Shown: positions 9,801 to 17,727 of the stretch, one piece after another | Numbering within the stretch: the first letter of the stretch is position 1 | How the letters are laid out: each line of letters begins with the position of its first letter | DNA from: Psychrobacter sp. PL19 | Lineage (GTDB): Bacteria > Pseudomonadota > Gammaproteobacteria > Pseudomonadales > Moraxellaceae | NCBI RefSeq assembly: GCF_017875835.1 | Contig: NZ_JAGING010000001.1 | Coordinates: forward strand, 1,798,001-1,862,000 | DNA: 64,000 nt | Direction: 5' to 3' | Program-made: the position numbers and the translations under genes | The notes under the pieces: model-generated | What the model saw: the letters and a program-made list of their open reading frames with translations, nothing else | The model's database searches: none | What the model was told of the DNA's origin: nothing

Positions 9801-10061
9801 ACGCCATTAGGTAGTTATAACCCTGATTGGGCTGTACTGATTGATAAGGATGATGAGATGGGTGAGCAGCTATACTTTGTGGTTGAAACTAAATCAAGCA
9901 TTTTTTCTGATGATTTGAGAGCAGCTGAAAAGGCCAAGATTGATTGTGGTATTGAGCACTTCAAGGCTTTGAGCAAAGATAGCAATGGCGTAGATTTAGA
10001 AAACCCAGCTAAATTCGTGAAAGCTGATAACTATAATACTTTCTCCACACACTTTAGCTAA
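6864..10061 (+). CDS. res: Type III restriction endonuclease subunit Res
   Basis: The 1065-residue protein begins 10 bases after the mod stop with AAAGGA upstream of ATG. The SF2 helicase motifs are clear: ETGTGKT (about 102-108), IVPSVAIREG (motif Ia region), IIDEPQ (motif II, about 231), FRYSATL (motif III) and RQEVGRGLRL (motif VI, about 602). A C-terminal PD-(D/E)XK nuclease is seen as NPDWAVLI (about 986) and VVETKSS (about 1006). Res cleaves DNA after ATP-driven communication between two Mod-bound sites. It depends on Mod for DNA binding, so with mod interrupted the Res gene is intact but probably not functional unless the truncated Mod still works. Confidence 0.93.
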   Translation: MSEMKIKFDPDLSHQKDAVSAVVGVFEGQETFQSNFSVSSSALSNEQLGLFAKNNDIGVANALSLLPEELYENTRNVQLLNGLEQTETTKQALPSLDFTIDMETGTGKTYVYLRSVFELYERYGLSKFIIVVPSVAIREGVYKSLQITEEHFRKEYKNIQYDYFIYDSSDRNQVRNFATNDYIQIMVINIDAFSKSFTDPEKETKANLIHRTDDRLNGMKPIEFIQATNPIVIIDEPQSVASTDNRKKAIASLNPLCTFRYSATLNEDFNKLYKLDSRDAFERKLVKQIEVASLEIKDNHNQAYIKLVSVDNKKSPSTAKIEIDAQTKTGKLQPRKSITVKAGTDLFEASGGRDLYEGYVINDIYCEEGSEYIDFTSRDDIIELNQAIGEVDQDTYKRLQVSKTVEEHLEKELKFYRKITTGVDPMDHSKVLSQKGIKVLSLFFIDKVANYRGYTKDGVPVQGKFASWFEEEFIKQLKKPKYRVLYPSVWDKDDAGKPIINEQALKELASSVHDGYFAQDRKKDALGNPLFAESKLSAKGEGGKTIADESAYNLIMKDKEKLLSMDEKLRFIFSHSALKEGWDNPNVFQICTLNETKSETKKRQEVGRGLRLAVDQSGERVPYGFEVNILTVMVNESYDQFVAKFQKEIEEEEGIKFGVVEKHQFANIVISDEHNDKEFLGAKKSEEIYQHLENQGYINNKGKIQDSLKIDLADNTVVLPESAKEHTEAILATLTKVARGLSIKKHEEKKTAKLKEKEGKQVVLGDDFKALWDRIKYKTTYRVNFSVSELVEACIKEIRASVVVSSVKYESKKRRVEIAESGLLVSDLDLEGNKVQDKQGVLEVSFKLPDIVTYLESQTNLTRSTIIHILLGLGDKLEAFKKNPQLFIQQCAEVIRKQMRLAIVDGISYQRIGDDNYYAQELFQEEELTGYLKNMVEAHKSVYDYIVCDSNTEFEFAEKLEQSAEVKLYTKLPAWFKIDTPLGSYNPDWAVLIDKDDEMGEQLYFVVETKSSIFSDDLRAAEKAKIDCGIEHFKALSKDSNGVDLENPAKFVKADNYNTFSTHFS

Positions 10062-10070
10062 TTGAATGAC

Positions 10071-10106
10071 AATCGAAGATCATGATTAACATGGTCTTCG
10101 ATTTTT
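10071..10106 (+). terminator. Rho-independent terminator after res
   Basis: An inverted repeat with arms AATCGAAGATCATG and CATGGTCTTCGATT (one bulged G) is followed by a T run. It sits 10 bases past the res stop and closes the island operon. Confidence 0.75.
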
Positions 10107-10275
10107 ATATGCTCAAATATTTATATTGTAATTCGGACAATTAAACTTACAATAATTTATTCGAAGTGTTTTCTGTGTTGAATAATTCTCTATAAGATGG
10201 ATATATTCTAAAGAATTCAGAAAAAGATAGTTTTTAGTTGATAGTATATCGCTCAATTAATTTAAGAATAAAGGT

Positions 10276-11634
10276 CTATCCCTTATTTCTCAATAGCTCT
10301 AGTACCTTGTCCTCTCCCAGCTGAGCGATCAATGCTTGCAGCTGGGTAGTAGGATCAACTTGTGTTTGAGCATCTACTCTAAACTCTGCCGTATCTTTAC
10401 CCTCACGCAGCGCATCTAAATAGTTAGCCCACTTTTGCATCATCTCCGCACGATCATCAACGTAATCAAATCGCCCGTAAGCCGCTCCATTAGGATCTTT
10501 AGTAGTGTGACCTAAGGCCATCTCTACAAGCACTAGAGAGTACTTTAACTGCTCTTGCAGGATAGTCTTCGCAGTTGCTCTAAAACCATGGGCGCAATGT
10601 ATGTTCTGGTAGCCTAGATCTTTTAAGCGGTTGTTAGCAGTAACGTCTGAGATGATGTGATATTTCTTAGCCGTCTGACTATAGAAAACATACTCGGTAT
10701 GCCCATTAATTTTTTGCTGTTCAAGTAGAATAGCAACTGCTTGATGTGGTAGGGGAACGACCATCTCTTTAACCATGTTCAACTTGCCTTGCCCCTTTAA
10801 TGGCTTTAACTGCCACCTACTAGCCTTTAGGTCTAGATCAGCCCACCTCATACGTCTCAAGTCTCCATTACGTATAAAGAGCATAGCTAATAGCCTAAGG
10901 GAATTAATCGTATTAAGATCACCTTGTGTAGTCTCTATAGCACGTAGTAGTTTAGCTAAGTCTTCTGGCTTGGTAACTGCTGGACGATGACCGTAACTAG
11001 ACTTAGCTAATTGGCTTTTAATAAGCGAAGCAGGATTACTGCTACAAAACCCGCGAGCACCGGCGTAAACAAATACATCACTGGCGATACCTGCACAGCG
11101 TTCCGCTTTGTCAGTGGGCTTACCGTCTTTATTCAAAGAATTGGCTTGAATGTCTAAAAGCACTTCAAGCATTCTAGGTGAGTCAATCTCACTAATAGGC
11201 TCATTACCAATGTAAGAGCAGATAAGCTCCAAGCGACCTTTCTTACGAATGAGCGTATTACCTTTTTGACTCTGTTCAAGAGTATCGAAGTATTCCCAAG
11301 CAAAGTGATTAAAAGAGTTTTTAGTTTTACTAATAAGACTTTTCTTTATATCTTCACGGTGGATTTTAGGATCAATACCTTTGCTTAACAAGTCTTCATA
11401 CTCACGCCAAACTTCACAGGCACGAGCATACGAGATACTTGGGTATGTACCGATGGAGATAATGCTTTGCTTAGGATTAGAAGGCGGGTAATAACGATAC
11501 ATCCATGACTTTGTCTCAGTAGGACGCACCATTAAGAAAAGTTTGGGATGGTTTTTGATAGGAACGAAGTATTTCCTATCTTCAGGCTTGTGACTGCTGA
11601 TACTACGGTCAGAACTGATCGCTTTTCTATCCAT
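10276..11634 (-). CDS. int: P4-type tyrosine recombinase (island integrase)
   Basis: The ATG at 11634 is preferred because GGAG lies 10 bases upstream; an in-frame GTG at 11658 is the longer alternative. The ~452-residue protein has the N-terminal arm-binding region of P4-like integrases (SISIGTYPSISYARA), a SAM-like core-binding domain and a catalytic domain with GDLRRMRW (Arg I), HGFRAT (His and Arg II) and LGHTTKDPNGAAYGR (final His and the Tyr nucleophile). It begins about 170 bases from the 3' end of tRNA-Leu and reads away from it, the usual arrangement for tRNA-integrated islands. It would catalyse insertion and excision of the island carrying the Gabija and type III R-M genes. Confidence 0.93.
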   Translation of the reverse strand: MDRKAISSDRSISSHKPEDRKYFVPIKNHPKLFLMVRPTETKSWMYRYYPPSNPKQSIISIGTYPSISYARACEVWREYEDLLSKGIDPKIHREDIKKSLISKTKNSFNHFAWEYFDTLEQSQKGNTLIRKKGRLELICSYIGNEPISEIDSPRMLEVLLDIQANSLNKDGKPTDKAERCAGIASDVFVYAGARGFCSSNPASLIKSQLAKSSYGHRPAVTKPEDLAKLLRAIETTQGDLNTINSLRLLAMLFIRNGDLRRMRWADLDLKASRWQLKPLKGQGKLNMVKEMVVPLPHQAVAILLEQQKINGHTEYVFYSQTAKKYHIISDVTANNRLKDLGYQNIHCAHGFRATAKTILQEQLKYSLVLVEMALGHTTKDPNGAAYGRFDYVDDRAEMMQKWANYLDALREGKDTAEFRVDAQTQVDPTTQLQALIAQLGEDKVLELLRNKG

Positions 11635-11743
11635 GAGCCTAGATCTCCGTGAGTGCACTCAAAGTTCGGTATACTTGACAGTATACTCAGAATGCATGGA
11701 TTAGGATAGATAGAGCTGGACAGTATAAGACGTCAGATACAAC

Positions 11744-11767
11744 AAAGCCCCTAGTATCAGGGGCTTT
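11744..11767 (-). terminator. Hairpin downstream of tRNA-Leu
   Basis: The arms AAAGCCCC and GGGGCTTT are separated by an 8-base loop. The hairpin lies between the tRNA 3' end and the integrase start on the minus strand, so it probably ends the tRNA transcript. The T run is short. Confidence 0.55.
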
Positions 11768-11800
11768 GGATGCTCTATAAGATAGTATAGGACTAGGTAT

Positions 11801-11822
11801 TGGTACCGGTGGTCGGACTTGA
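11801..11822 (-). other. Probable island attachment core at the tRNA-Leu 3' end
   Basis: P4-type integrases recombine in the 3' part of tRNA genes and leave a duplicate of that segment at the distal island end. The adjacent int gene makes this segment (acceptor 3' strand plus part of the T arm) the likely core. The matching repeat was not found in the window and should lie left of position 1. Confidence 0.45.
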
Positions 11823-11887
11823 ACCGACACGCTTTTAAAGGCAACGGATTTTGAATCCGTCATGTCTACCAATTCCATCACACCGGC
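11801..11887 (-). tRNA. tRNA-Leu (anticodon CAA)
   Basis: The minus strand folds as a class II tRNA of 87 bases with encoded CCA. The acceptor stem pairs GCCGGTG with CACCGGT. The anticodon stem ACGGA/TCCGT encloses TTCAAAA, giving anticodon CAA. There is a long variable arm, and the T arm contains GGTTCAAGTCC. The identity elements fit tRNA-Leu. Its 3' end faces the integrase gene. Confidence 0.95.
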
Positions 11888-12047
11888 GTGTTAGGTGATA
11901 ATGTATTTGCTGCTAAACATTATCGAATTGGGCTACAGGGTTAGCTGTATAGGCTGCATATTATAACAGCCTAATTTTGAGGGTCAAGAATTATTTATCA
12001 TAATCGTACTATTTTTGCGGTGACCGCTTAATAAACAGGTGTTCAGC

Positions 12048-12821
12048 TTAACCAACGAAGGCACGCTCAATAGTATAGTCTGCTTGTACGCCCATACGTG
12101 GCGAGACTGTCAGGCCAAAGCCATCTAAAATTTCTGATACTTCAGCATTAAAGGGCATGCTACCGCATATCAGAACGCGATCATCTTCTTTATTCATAGG
12201 AGGTAGACCGATATCATCGAAGAATTTACCCGACTTCATCAAGTCGGTAATACGACCGGTATTTCTAAAGTCTTCGCGGGTAACGGTAGGATAGTAGATG
12301 AACTTTTCGCGAAAGTCTTCGCCAAATATTTCATCATTCGGTAGCTCATTTTCGAACATATTACGATAAGCCAGATCATCAACGTGGCGGACACCGTGTA
12401 CCAAAATAATTTTTTCAAAACGCTCATACACTTCTGGGTCACGTGCTAGCGCCAAAAACGGTGCCAGTCCGGTGCCGGTTGACAGCATATATAGGTTCTT
12501 ACCTGGTAATAAATCATCTAATACTAAAGTGCCCGTTGGTTTTTTACTGACTAATAACTCGTCACCAACTTTGATATGTTGTAGACGAGAGGTCAAAGGG
12601 CCATCAGGAACCTTGATAGAAAAGAACTCTAAATGTTCCTCATAGTTAGGACTGGCAATCGAGTAAGCGCGTAATAGAGGTTTGCCATCAATAACCATAC
12701 CAATCATCGCAAACTCGCCGTTGCGAAAGCGTAAGCCATCGTCACGTGTGGTTTTGATGCTAAATAGAGCGTCGTTCCAGTGTTGAACCTCTGTGACCGT
12801 TTCGGTGCGAAGTTTTGACAT
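12048..12821 (-). CDS. fpr: Ferredoxin/flavodoxin-NADP reductase
   Basis: The 257-residue protein matches bacterial subclass I Fpr: the FAD-binding RAYSIASP motif (about 53), the NADP-binding STGTGLAPFLA motif (about 113), GSMPFNAE near the C-terminus, and the characteristic tail QADYTIERAFVG. It transfers electrons between NADPH and ferredoxin or flavodoxin, supplying Fe-S and oxidative-stress repair. GAGGA lies just upstream of the ATG at 12821. It stands alone as a core-genome gene immediately outside the island. Confidence 0.95.
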   Translation of the reverse strand: MSKLRTETVTEVQHWNDALFSIKTTRDDGLRFRNGEFAMIGMVIDGKPLLRAYSIASPNYEEHLEFFSIKVPDGPLTSRLQHIKVGDELLVSKKPTGTLVLDDLLPGKNLYMLSTGTGLAPFLALARDPEVYERFEKIILVHGVRHVDDLAYRNMFENELPNDEIFGEDFREKFIYYPTVTREDFRNTGRITDLMKSGKFFDDIGLPPMNKEDDRVLICGSMPFNAEVSEILDGFGLTVSPRMGVQADYTIERAFVG

Positions 12822-13354
12822 AAAGTCCTCGTTGATTAGTCGCTATCTGCGGCAATAAATTGGGGTTAATATTAAATTGAGCATCTGTATTGAGTTAAAG
12901 ATATTAAATTAAATAGACTAAGTTAAAGGCCTATCATGCTAGGTCTAAGACTTTGAGCAAGGTTATAAGGCGATATTTAAATTTTACAAGGTGCTAACAA
13001 CAGTAATAGTGCATTGAGCTAAGTCAGTATTTTATAAGTGATTATTTTAATCCAGCTATTTTAACATGACTACGGGGCTTTATAAGGTCGCAATGATGTC
13101 TGTAAAGTCAAAGTACCGTTCTAATCATTATGACTCTAATTACAATCATGCTGCTAACTACATGTTGCTAACTAAAAGTATGGATGCAAGCTATTCTCAA
13201 TAAACATCTTCGTTCATAATAACAAACTTTAAAATAAAAATCCGCCAAGCAAGGCTCTCGTAGCATGATAATATGGAATATCGTTAGCGGATAATTGTGT
13301 ATGGTTTGATTGGCCTGTCTCTTATAGACAGTTTACGGTTCTAGGAGTTGGTTT
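12822..13354. other. Divergent intergenic region, fpr/trmO
   Basis: These 533 AT-rich bases hold the divergent upstream regions of fpr and trmO. A small hairpin (CTGTCT/AGACAG near 13314-13330) precedes AGGAG and the trmO ATG. No ORF, RNA gene or repeat was recognised. Confidence 0.5.
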
Positions 13355-14218
13355 ATGTCTTGTCATGTTGCACCGATCATTGGCTATCATCGTGCGCCAC
13401 TATCACAGAAATTTGGTGCACCAAGGCAACCGAATCTAGTAGCCCTGAATAGTGTGATTGAAATGATTGCGCCTTATGATATGCCAGTGGCATTTGTAGG
13501 ATTAGAAGCCTTTAGCCATATTTGGATCAGCTGGCAATTTCATCAAAACCATATGACCAAACAAACAACCAAACATATAAATAAACCAAGCGATTTAGAT
13601 AAAGCAAGCCCCATAGCTGAAGTAAGCACACCAAGCGAGACTAACTTTCGCCCACAAGTGAGACCGCCGAGGTTGGGTGGTAATCAAAAGATAGGGGTGT
13701 TTGCCAGTCGCAGTATGTATCGCCCATCCGCTTTAGGATTGTCGGTAGTCAAGTTGGAACGTATTGAGGTAGTAGAAAGGCGAGTGCTATTAATGATTAG
13801 TGGCGCTGACATGATTGATGGCACCCCGATTATTGATATCAAGCCTTATGTCGCCTACAGCGATGCTCATATTGCTGCAGACAGTGGCTTTGCAGCGCTA
13901 GCACCAGCGCCATTAACCGTGACAATGACTGAGCTGGCCCAACAGCAGTGTAGACAACTAATCAACACAGGGCAGGCTAATGACAGTAGTAATGATAAAC
14001 GCACGACTGTGGCTGCCGTTATAAATCAAATACAACAGCAGCTGATAGACTCTGATCTTGAACACATTAAAGCGTTAATCGCGCAAGACCCACGTCCCGC
14101 TTATCGTCGCAATGAGCCAAACAGTCTGTTTGTCATGCGCTATAAATCTATTGATGTGAGTTTTCAACAGATAGCAGAAGGACAGCTACAGATAATAGCG
14201 GTTAAAGAGTTGGATTGA
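13355..14218 (+). CDS. trmO: tRNA (t6A37)-N6-methyltransferase TrmO (TsaA/YaeB family)
   Basis: The N-terminal half has the TsaA-like beta-barrel signature: PIIGYHRAPL at the start, VGLEAFSHIWISWQFH (about 48-63), then RPPRLGG, VGVFASR-like KIGVFASRS and RPSALGLSVVKL (about 105-130), and LDIKPYVAY-like IDIKPYVAYSD. TrmO uses AdoMet to methylate N6 of threonylcarbamoyl-adenosine 37 in tRNA-Thr(GGU). At 287 residues it is longer than the E. coli protein (~235) because of a Thr/Ser/Lys-rich insertion (about 66-100) between the two conserved blocks. AGGAG precedes the ATG. Confidence 0.9.
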   Translation: MSCHVAPIIGYHRAPLSQKFGAPRQPNLVALNSVIEMIAPYDMPVAFVGLEAFSHIWISWQFHQNHMTKQTTKHINKPSDLDKASPIAEVSTPSETNFRPQVRPPRLGGNQKIGVFASRSMYRPSALGLSVVKLERIEVVERRVLLMISGADMIDGTPIIDIKPYVAYSDAHIAADSGFAALAPAPLTVTMTELAQQQCRQLINTGQANDSSNDKRTTVAAVINQIQQQLIDSDLEHIKALIAQDPRPAYRRNEPNSLFVMRYKSIDVSFQQIAEGQLQIIAVKELD

Positions 14219-14396
14219 ATCGTACTTATTTCATATTAATGACTATTGATCCTAAATGGACGCAGTAGAAACGTGGTCTAAAAACCTTGCTTGCGCCTTC
14301 ATTGCCATAATGGTCTTGAAAAACCTTACGACTAAGGCAATAACTATTAACTAAGAATATTTTTTATTAATATATTTTCTATTGAAGAGATCATTT

Positions 14397-15185
14397 ATGT
14401 TTACTGATAGCCATTGCCATCTTAACCGTTTAGATTTGACTCGTCACGATGGTGATTTAGCTGGGGCAATTGCCGCCATGAAAGACGCTAATGTCACACG
14501 TGCGATGGCGATTATGTGTGATTTTGCTGAATATGATGAGATTGCTACTATTGTCAGCACTTATGGTGATGAAACTTTAAATTTGGGTATGAGTGTTGGC
14601 ATTCATCCGTGCGAAGATATCGCGGTATTGCAATCAGCGACTGTAGAGCGTTTGGTGGCGACCGCCAATGCCGATCACGTATGGGCAATAGGGGAAACAG
14701 GGTTGGATTATTATTGGTCGACTGACAATAAGAACGAGCAACAGGCCAGTCTTGCACGTCATATTCATGCCAGCCAACAGCTAAAGAAGCCAATTATCGT
14801 CCATACTCGTGAGGCCAAACATGACACCATCGATATCCTAAAAGCGGAAGGCGCTGAGCATGGCATCATTCACTGCTTTACCGAGGACTGGGAGACCGCT
14901 AAAAAAGCACTTGATTTGGGGTTTTATATTTCATTCTCAGGGATTGTCAGCTTTAAAAGCGCGCAAACCATACGCGACGCGGCGCAAAAAGTCCCTAGAG
15001 ATAGACTGCTGATTGAAACAGACAGCCCTTATTTAGCACCCGTTCCCAAACGCGGTAGATCTAATGAGCCTGCTTATGTGCCGTACGTCGCAAGTTGTCT
15101 AGCAGATTTGTACGGCTATAATGTAGAAGAAGTTGCGGCATTGACTGCAAAAAACTTCGAGAATTTACTAGCACAGTACCACTAA
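14397..15185 (+). CDS. TatD-family metal-dependent hydrolase
   Basis: The TIM-barrel metallohydrolase begins with the metal ligands DSHCHL (residues 3-8) and carries GETGLDYYW (about 106), IIVHTREA (about 136), IIHCFTED (about 162) and LIETDSPYLAP (about 208), all TatD/YcfH hallmarks. The ATG at 14397 is chosen over a TTG at 14382 because GAAGAG falls at a good spacing and the product starts directly at the metal site. TatD relatives act as 3'-5' exonucleases/DNases, and some are D-aminoacyl-tRNA deacylases. At 262 residues it is of usual length. In many bacteria the YcfH form lies next to holB, which is not seen here. Confidence 0.92.
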   Translation: MFTDSHCHLNRLDLTRHDGDLAGAIAAMKDANVTRAMAIMCDFAEYDEIATIVSTYGDETLNLGMSVGIHPCEDIAVLQSATVERLVATANADHVWAIGETGLDYYWSTDNKNEQQASLARHIHASQQLKKPIIVHTREAKHDTIDILKAEGAEHGIIHCFTEDWETAKKALDLGFYISFSGIVSFKSAQTIRDAAQKVPRDRLLIETDSPYLAPVPKRGRSNEPAYVPYVASCLADLYGYNVEEVAALTAKNFENLLAQYH

Positions 15186-15383
15186 AATCGTTATGCTATG
15201 ACCAATCAGTCATTTATTTAAATTACTCATTAAGCTGTTAAGTATCCATAAGATACAAGCGAGTGCAGTAACTTGTTATAGTTATTTTATGATTGCTTCA
15301 TAGTCATCGCCAGAACGCTATTTATTGTACTGTCTATCGTACTATGGCCATACGCTTAATTTTGTCAGATTCTAGGAGAAAGC

Positions 15384-16067
15384 ATGAGTCGTCAACACCA
15401 GTTCAAAGCACGAGAAGAGAATATCTTAGCGATGGCTGAGCAACTATTACTTGAATCGGGCGATGGTGATATCACTTTGGACAGTCTAGCAGACCAGCTT
15501 GATTTGGCCAAAGGGACATTATATAAGCATTTCTCCAGCAAAGATGAGTTATATCTGCGTATTATTCTTCGTTACGAAGAGCAACTGTTTGAGATCAATC
15601 GTATTGATGACAGTCCATCGGCAGGAATCGTAAGGGTGATTTTTCAGCAGCTATTGAATCCGCAAAAAGCCATGCTCCTGAATCAAATCGAAGAGCGCCT
15701 CGCGGCATCGGTAACTGGTCTTAATCGCTTGTTCGGCGAGCTGTATGATATTCGTCGCCATCGCATGAAGCGCCTGATTGAAATCATTAGCGTTTATTTA
15801 AAAGATGAGCGCAGTAGTCTGAGTACCCGAGATTATTTATCTTCTATTTGGGCTATGGGTCAGGGCGGTGCAGGTCTATTGAACTCTAGCTTTTATCAGC
15901 GTTATTTAGGTCGCCGTGACACCCTGCGTTACGCTTTTGTCCAACAGATGCTAGCGTTGCCTAGCCATTATCCTGCTGCTGATGAAGAAGTCATGGATGA
16001 AGACATGCAAGAGTTGGTAGAGCAGATTGAAACGGAGTCAGAAGAACATCGTAACGCTAACTATTAG
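15384..16067 (+). CDS. TetR/AcrR-family transcriptional regulator
   Basis: Residues 8-58 form a TetR DNA-binding domain (ITLDSLADQLDLAKGTLYKHFSSKDELYLRI). The remaining ~165 residues are a helical ligand and dimer domain without a recognised ligand signature. TAGGAGA precedes the ATG at 15384. It lies between tatD and the type II secretion pseudopilin genes with no divergent partner, so its target cannot be read from context. The C-terminus is strongly acidic. Confidence 0.88.
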   Translation: MSRQHQFKAREENILAMAEQLLLESGDGDITLDSLADQLDLAKGTLYKHFSSKDELYLRIILRYEEQLFEINRIDDSPSAGIVRVIFQQLLNPQKAMLLNQIEERLAASVTGLNRLFGELYDIRRHRMKRLIEIISVYLKDERSSLSTRDYLSSIWAMGQGGAGLLNSSFYQRYLGRRDTLRYAFVQQMLALPSHYPAADEEVMDEDMQELVEQIETESEEHRNANY

Positions 16068-16189
16068 CAGCGTTCATTAGAGTATTCTATACCTGTTGCA
16101 AAACGGCAGTGTTTAAGCACCCAAAATGTTTAAAGGCTGACCGTATCTACTCATCGCTCTACATACTACGATATAATAATAGGGGGAGC

Positions 16190-17152
16190 ATGCCAGTCAC
16201 TGCCAAGACTCAGTCCAGCTCAGTGGCTGCTTGCCCTTCGTGTCTAGTGAGCAGCGAGGTGTCTCACCTCAATAAGAATAAGCCTATAAGTCTTAGCTTA
16301 TCTCAGTTTCGTTTTTATTTTCCCCATAACTCTCCAGTAAATCATTATTACGTACTACCTCCTCAAATACTGTTTTTTCAGCGACCGCCTTCTCGAATAC
16401 TACCTTCTCCAACATTACCCTCTCCAACATCATCTTCTCAAAAATTATCTTCTCAGACATCATCTTTAAGGCTAATACGATCAACAGTCAGCCATTCGCA
16501 GGCTGGTTTCACACTGGTTGAAATTGTGGTGGTAGTGGTTATTATATCTATATTCGCGGGTATGATTAGCTTATCAGTCGGTAGTAGCGAGTCCCGTAAA
16601 AATCGCGCGTTTTATGAACACCTCACTGACTCGCTCAGCTATGTCCGGCTATTATCTGCTGAACGTATGCAGCCGATGGGACTCAGTTTGCAGGTAGATA
16701 AGCAAGGTCAAGTGACCCCCGTCATTGTCACCTTATCAAACCCTTATATTGCTTACCAAACGACTGGTAATCCCAATAACGCTGACAATACGCCCAAAAA
16801 TGCGATGGAGCTATCGGCAGATATGTCTGGTGCCAATGAAAGGCAATCACCAACCCCCAGCTGGGATCTTGAGCCTGCAGTCACTTTACCAGAAATGCCT
16901 GCTGGCGTTAGCCTGAGCATTCAAAGCTTAGAAGCGGTTAATAACAGCAGTAATATGAATAGTACAAATGGCGCAGTAGAGACTAGAGCATTGCAGCCTT
17001 GGTTTACCGCTCAAACAGTACCACAAGTATTATGGTTCGGTACGGGACAAGCCGCGCCAGTGACTATAGAGGTACGGCATCAGTCGCGCTTAGTTGGTGA
17101 GGTGATTACTATCATGCCTGACGGCAGTACTGTGATAGGGCAAGGGTTATGA
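16190..17152 (+). CDS. gspH: Type II secretion minor pseudopilin GspH (very long leader)
   Basis: A type IV prepilin motif AGFTLVEI begins a hydrophobic helix; cleavage before Phe107 (start at 16190) would expose FTLVE. The C-terminal beta region ends GQGL. GspH is a minor pseudopilin that helps prime or sit at the pseudopilus tip. The ATG at 16190 has AGGGGG directly upstream; a GTG at 16109 would extend the frame. Either way the leader exceeds 100 residues, against 6-25 in most prepilins, and it is Ser/Pro-rich and partly built from 15-base tandem repeats. No later ATG exists before the cleavage site. gspI overlaps the stop by 4 bases. Confidence 0.82.
   Translation: MPVTAKTQSSSVAACPSCLVSSEVSHLNKNKPISLSLSQFRFYFPHNSPVNHYYVLPPQILFFQRPPSRILPSPTLPSPTSSSQKLSSQTSSLRLIRSTVSHSQAGFTLVEIVVVVVIISIFAGMISLSVGSSESRKNRAFYEHLTDSLSYVRLLSAERMQPMGLSLQVDKQGQVTPVIVTLSNPYIAYQTTGNPNNADNTPKNAMELSADMSGANERQSPTPSWDLEPAVTLPEMPAGVSLSIQSLEAVNNSSNMNSTNGAVETRALQPWFTAQTVPQVLWFGTGQAAPVTIEVRHQSRLVGEVITIMPDGSTVIGQGL
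16388..16462 (+). repeat. Five 15-bp tandem repeats in the GspH leader
   Basis: Degenerate units such as CCTTCTCCAACATTA encode repeated pentapeptides (PSRIL, PSPTL, PSPTS, SSQKL, SSQTS). Units are multiples of three, so copy changes keep the frame. Confidence 0.85.
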
Positions 17153-17727
17153 CGTTACTATTTAAATATAAAATTAAACGTGAAACTAAACTCGAATCTG
17201 AGTGTGATATTAAGCTCGAAACTAACTTTAAAACTAGGCCGAAAGCTAATCTAATCACTCAGCCAACAAGCAATCATTTGGCAGCCCCTTCTTTATTAGC
17301 ACCAAAGCGCGAGAGCGGGTTTACTCTGATTGAGGTAATGGTAGCGCTGGCTATCTTAGCCGTGGTCGCAGTCGCTGCTAGCCGTGCTAGTAGTGCTTAC
17401 TTAAATTCAGTTGATGTATTAAGAACGCGAACGCTGGCGCACTTTGTAGCGCAAAATGCTGCGGCTGATTTACGCATTCAAGAAACCTGGCTCACTGCTG
17501 ACAGCACACAGACCGTCAATGCTCAAGGTCGTGACTGGCAGGTGGCCATGACCGTTGTGGATACTCAGACGTCGGCGTTAAAAAAGGTAAACATTAGGGT
17601 CGCCCCTGTGATGGACGGTCAGACGCGCACGACTGTTACTGATCTTGATGTGATGCTCAGTAACGCTGAACAAGATGTGGGTAGTTTGGATCTGGGTCGC
17701 TCAAATGCAAATGGCGGCAAGCCGTGA
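17149..17727 (+). CDS. gspI: Type II secretion minor pseudopilin GspI
   Basis: The prepilin motif ESGFTLIEVMVALAILAVVAV puts cleavage before Phe58, followed by a typical GspI-sized soluble domain (192 residues in total). The ATG overlaps the gspH stop (ATGA) and the gene ends overlapping gspJ, so the cluster is translationally coupled. As in gspH, the leader is unusually long (57 residues, Lys/Glu/Thr-rich). GspI, J and K form the tip complex of the pseudopilus in the periplasm. Confidence 0.88.
   Translation: MTLLFKYKIKRETKLESECDIKLETNFKTRPKANLITQPTSNHLAAPSLLAPKRESGFTLIEVMVALAILAVVAVAASRASSAYLNSVDVLRTRTLAHFVAQNAAADLRIQETWLTADSTQTVNAQGRDWQVAMTVVDTQTSALKKVNIRVAPVMDGQTRTTVTDLDVMLSNAEQDVGSLDLGRSNANGGKP

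Noticed and set aside
11687..11881. A 64-codon minus-strand ORF overlapping the tRNA
   Set aside because: It is a translation of tRNA-Leu and its trailer, a common false ORF.
16293..16484. Minus-strand ORF with repeated FEK/LEK pentapeptides, looking like a coiled coil
   Set aside because: It is the antisense reading of the 15-bp repeats in the gspH leader, with no RBS.
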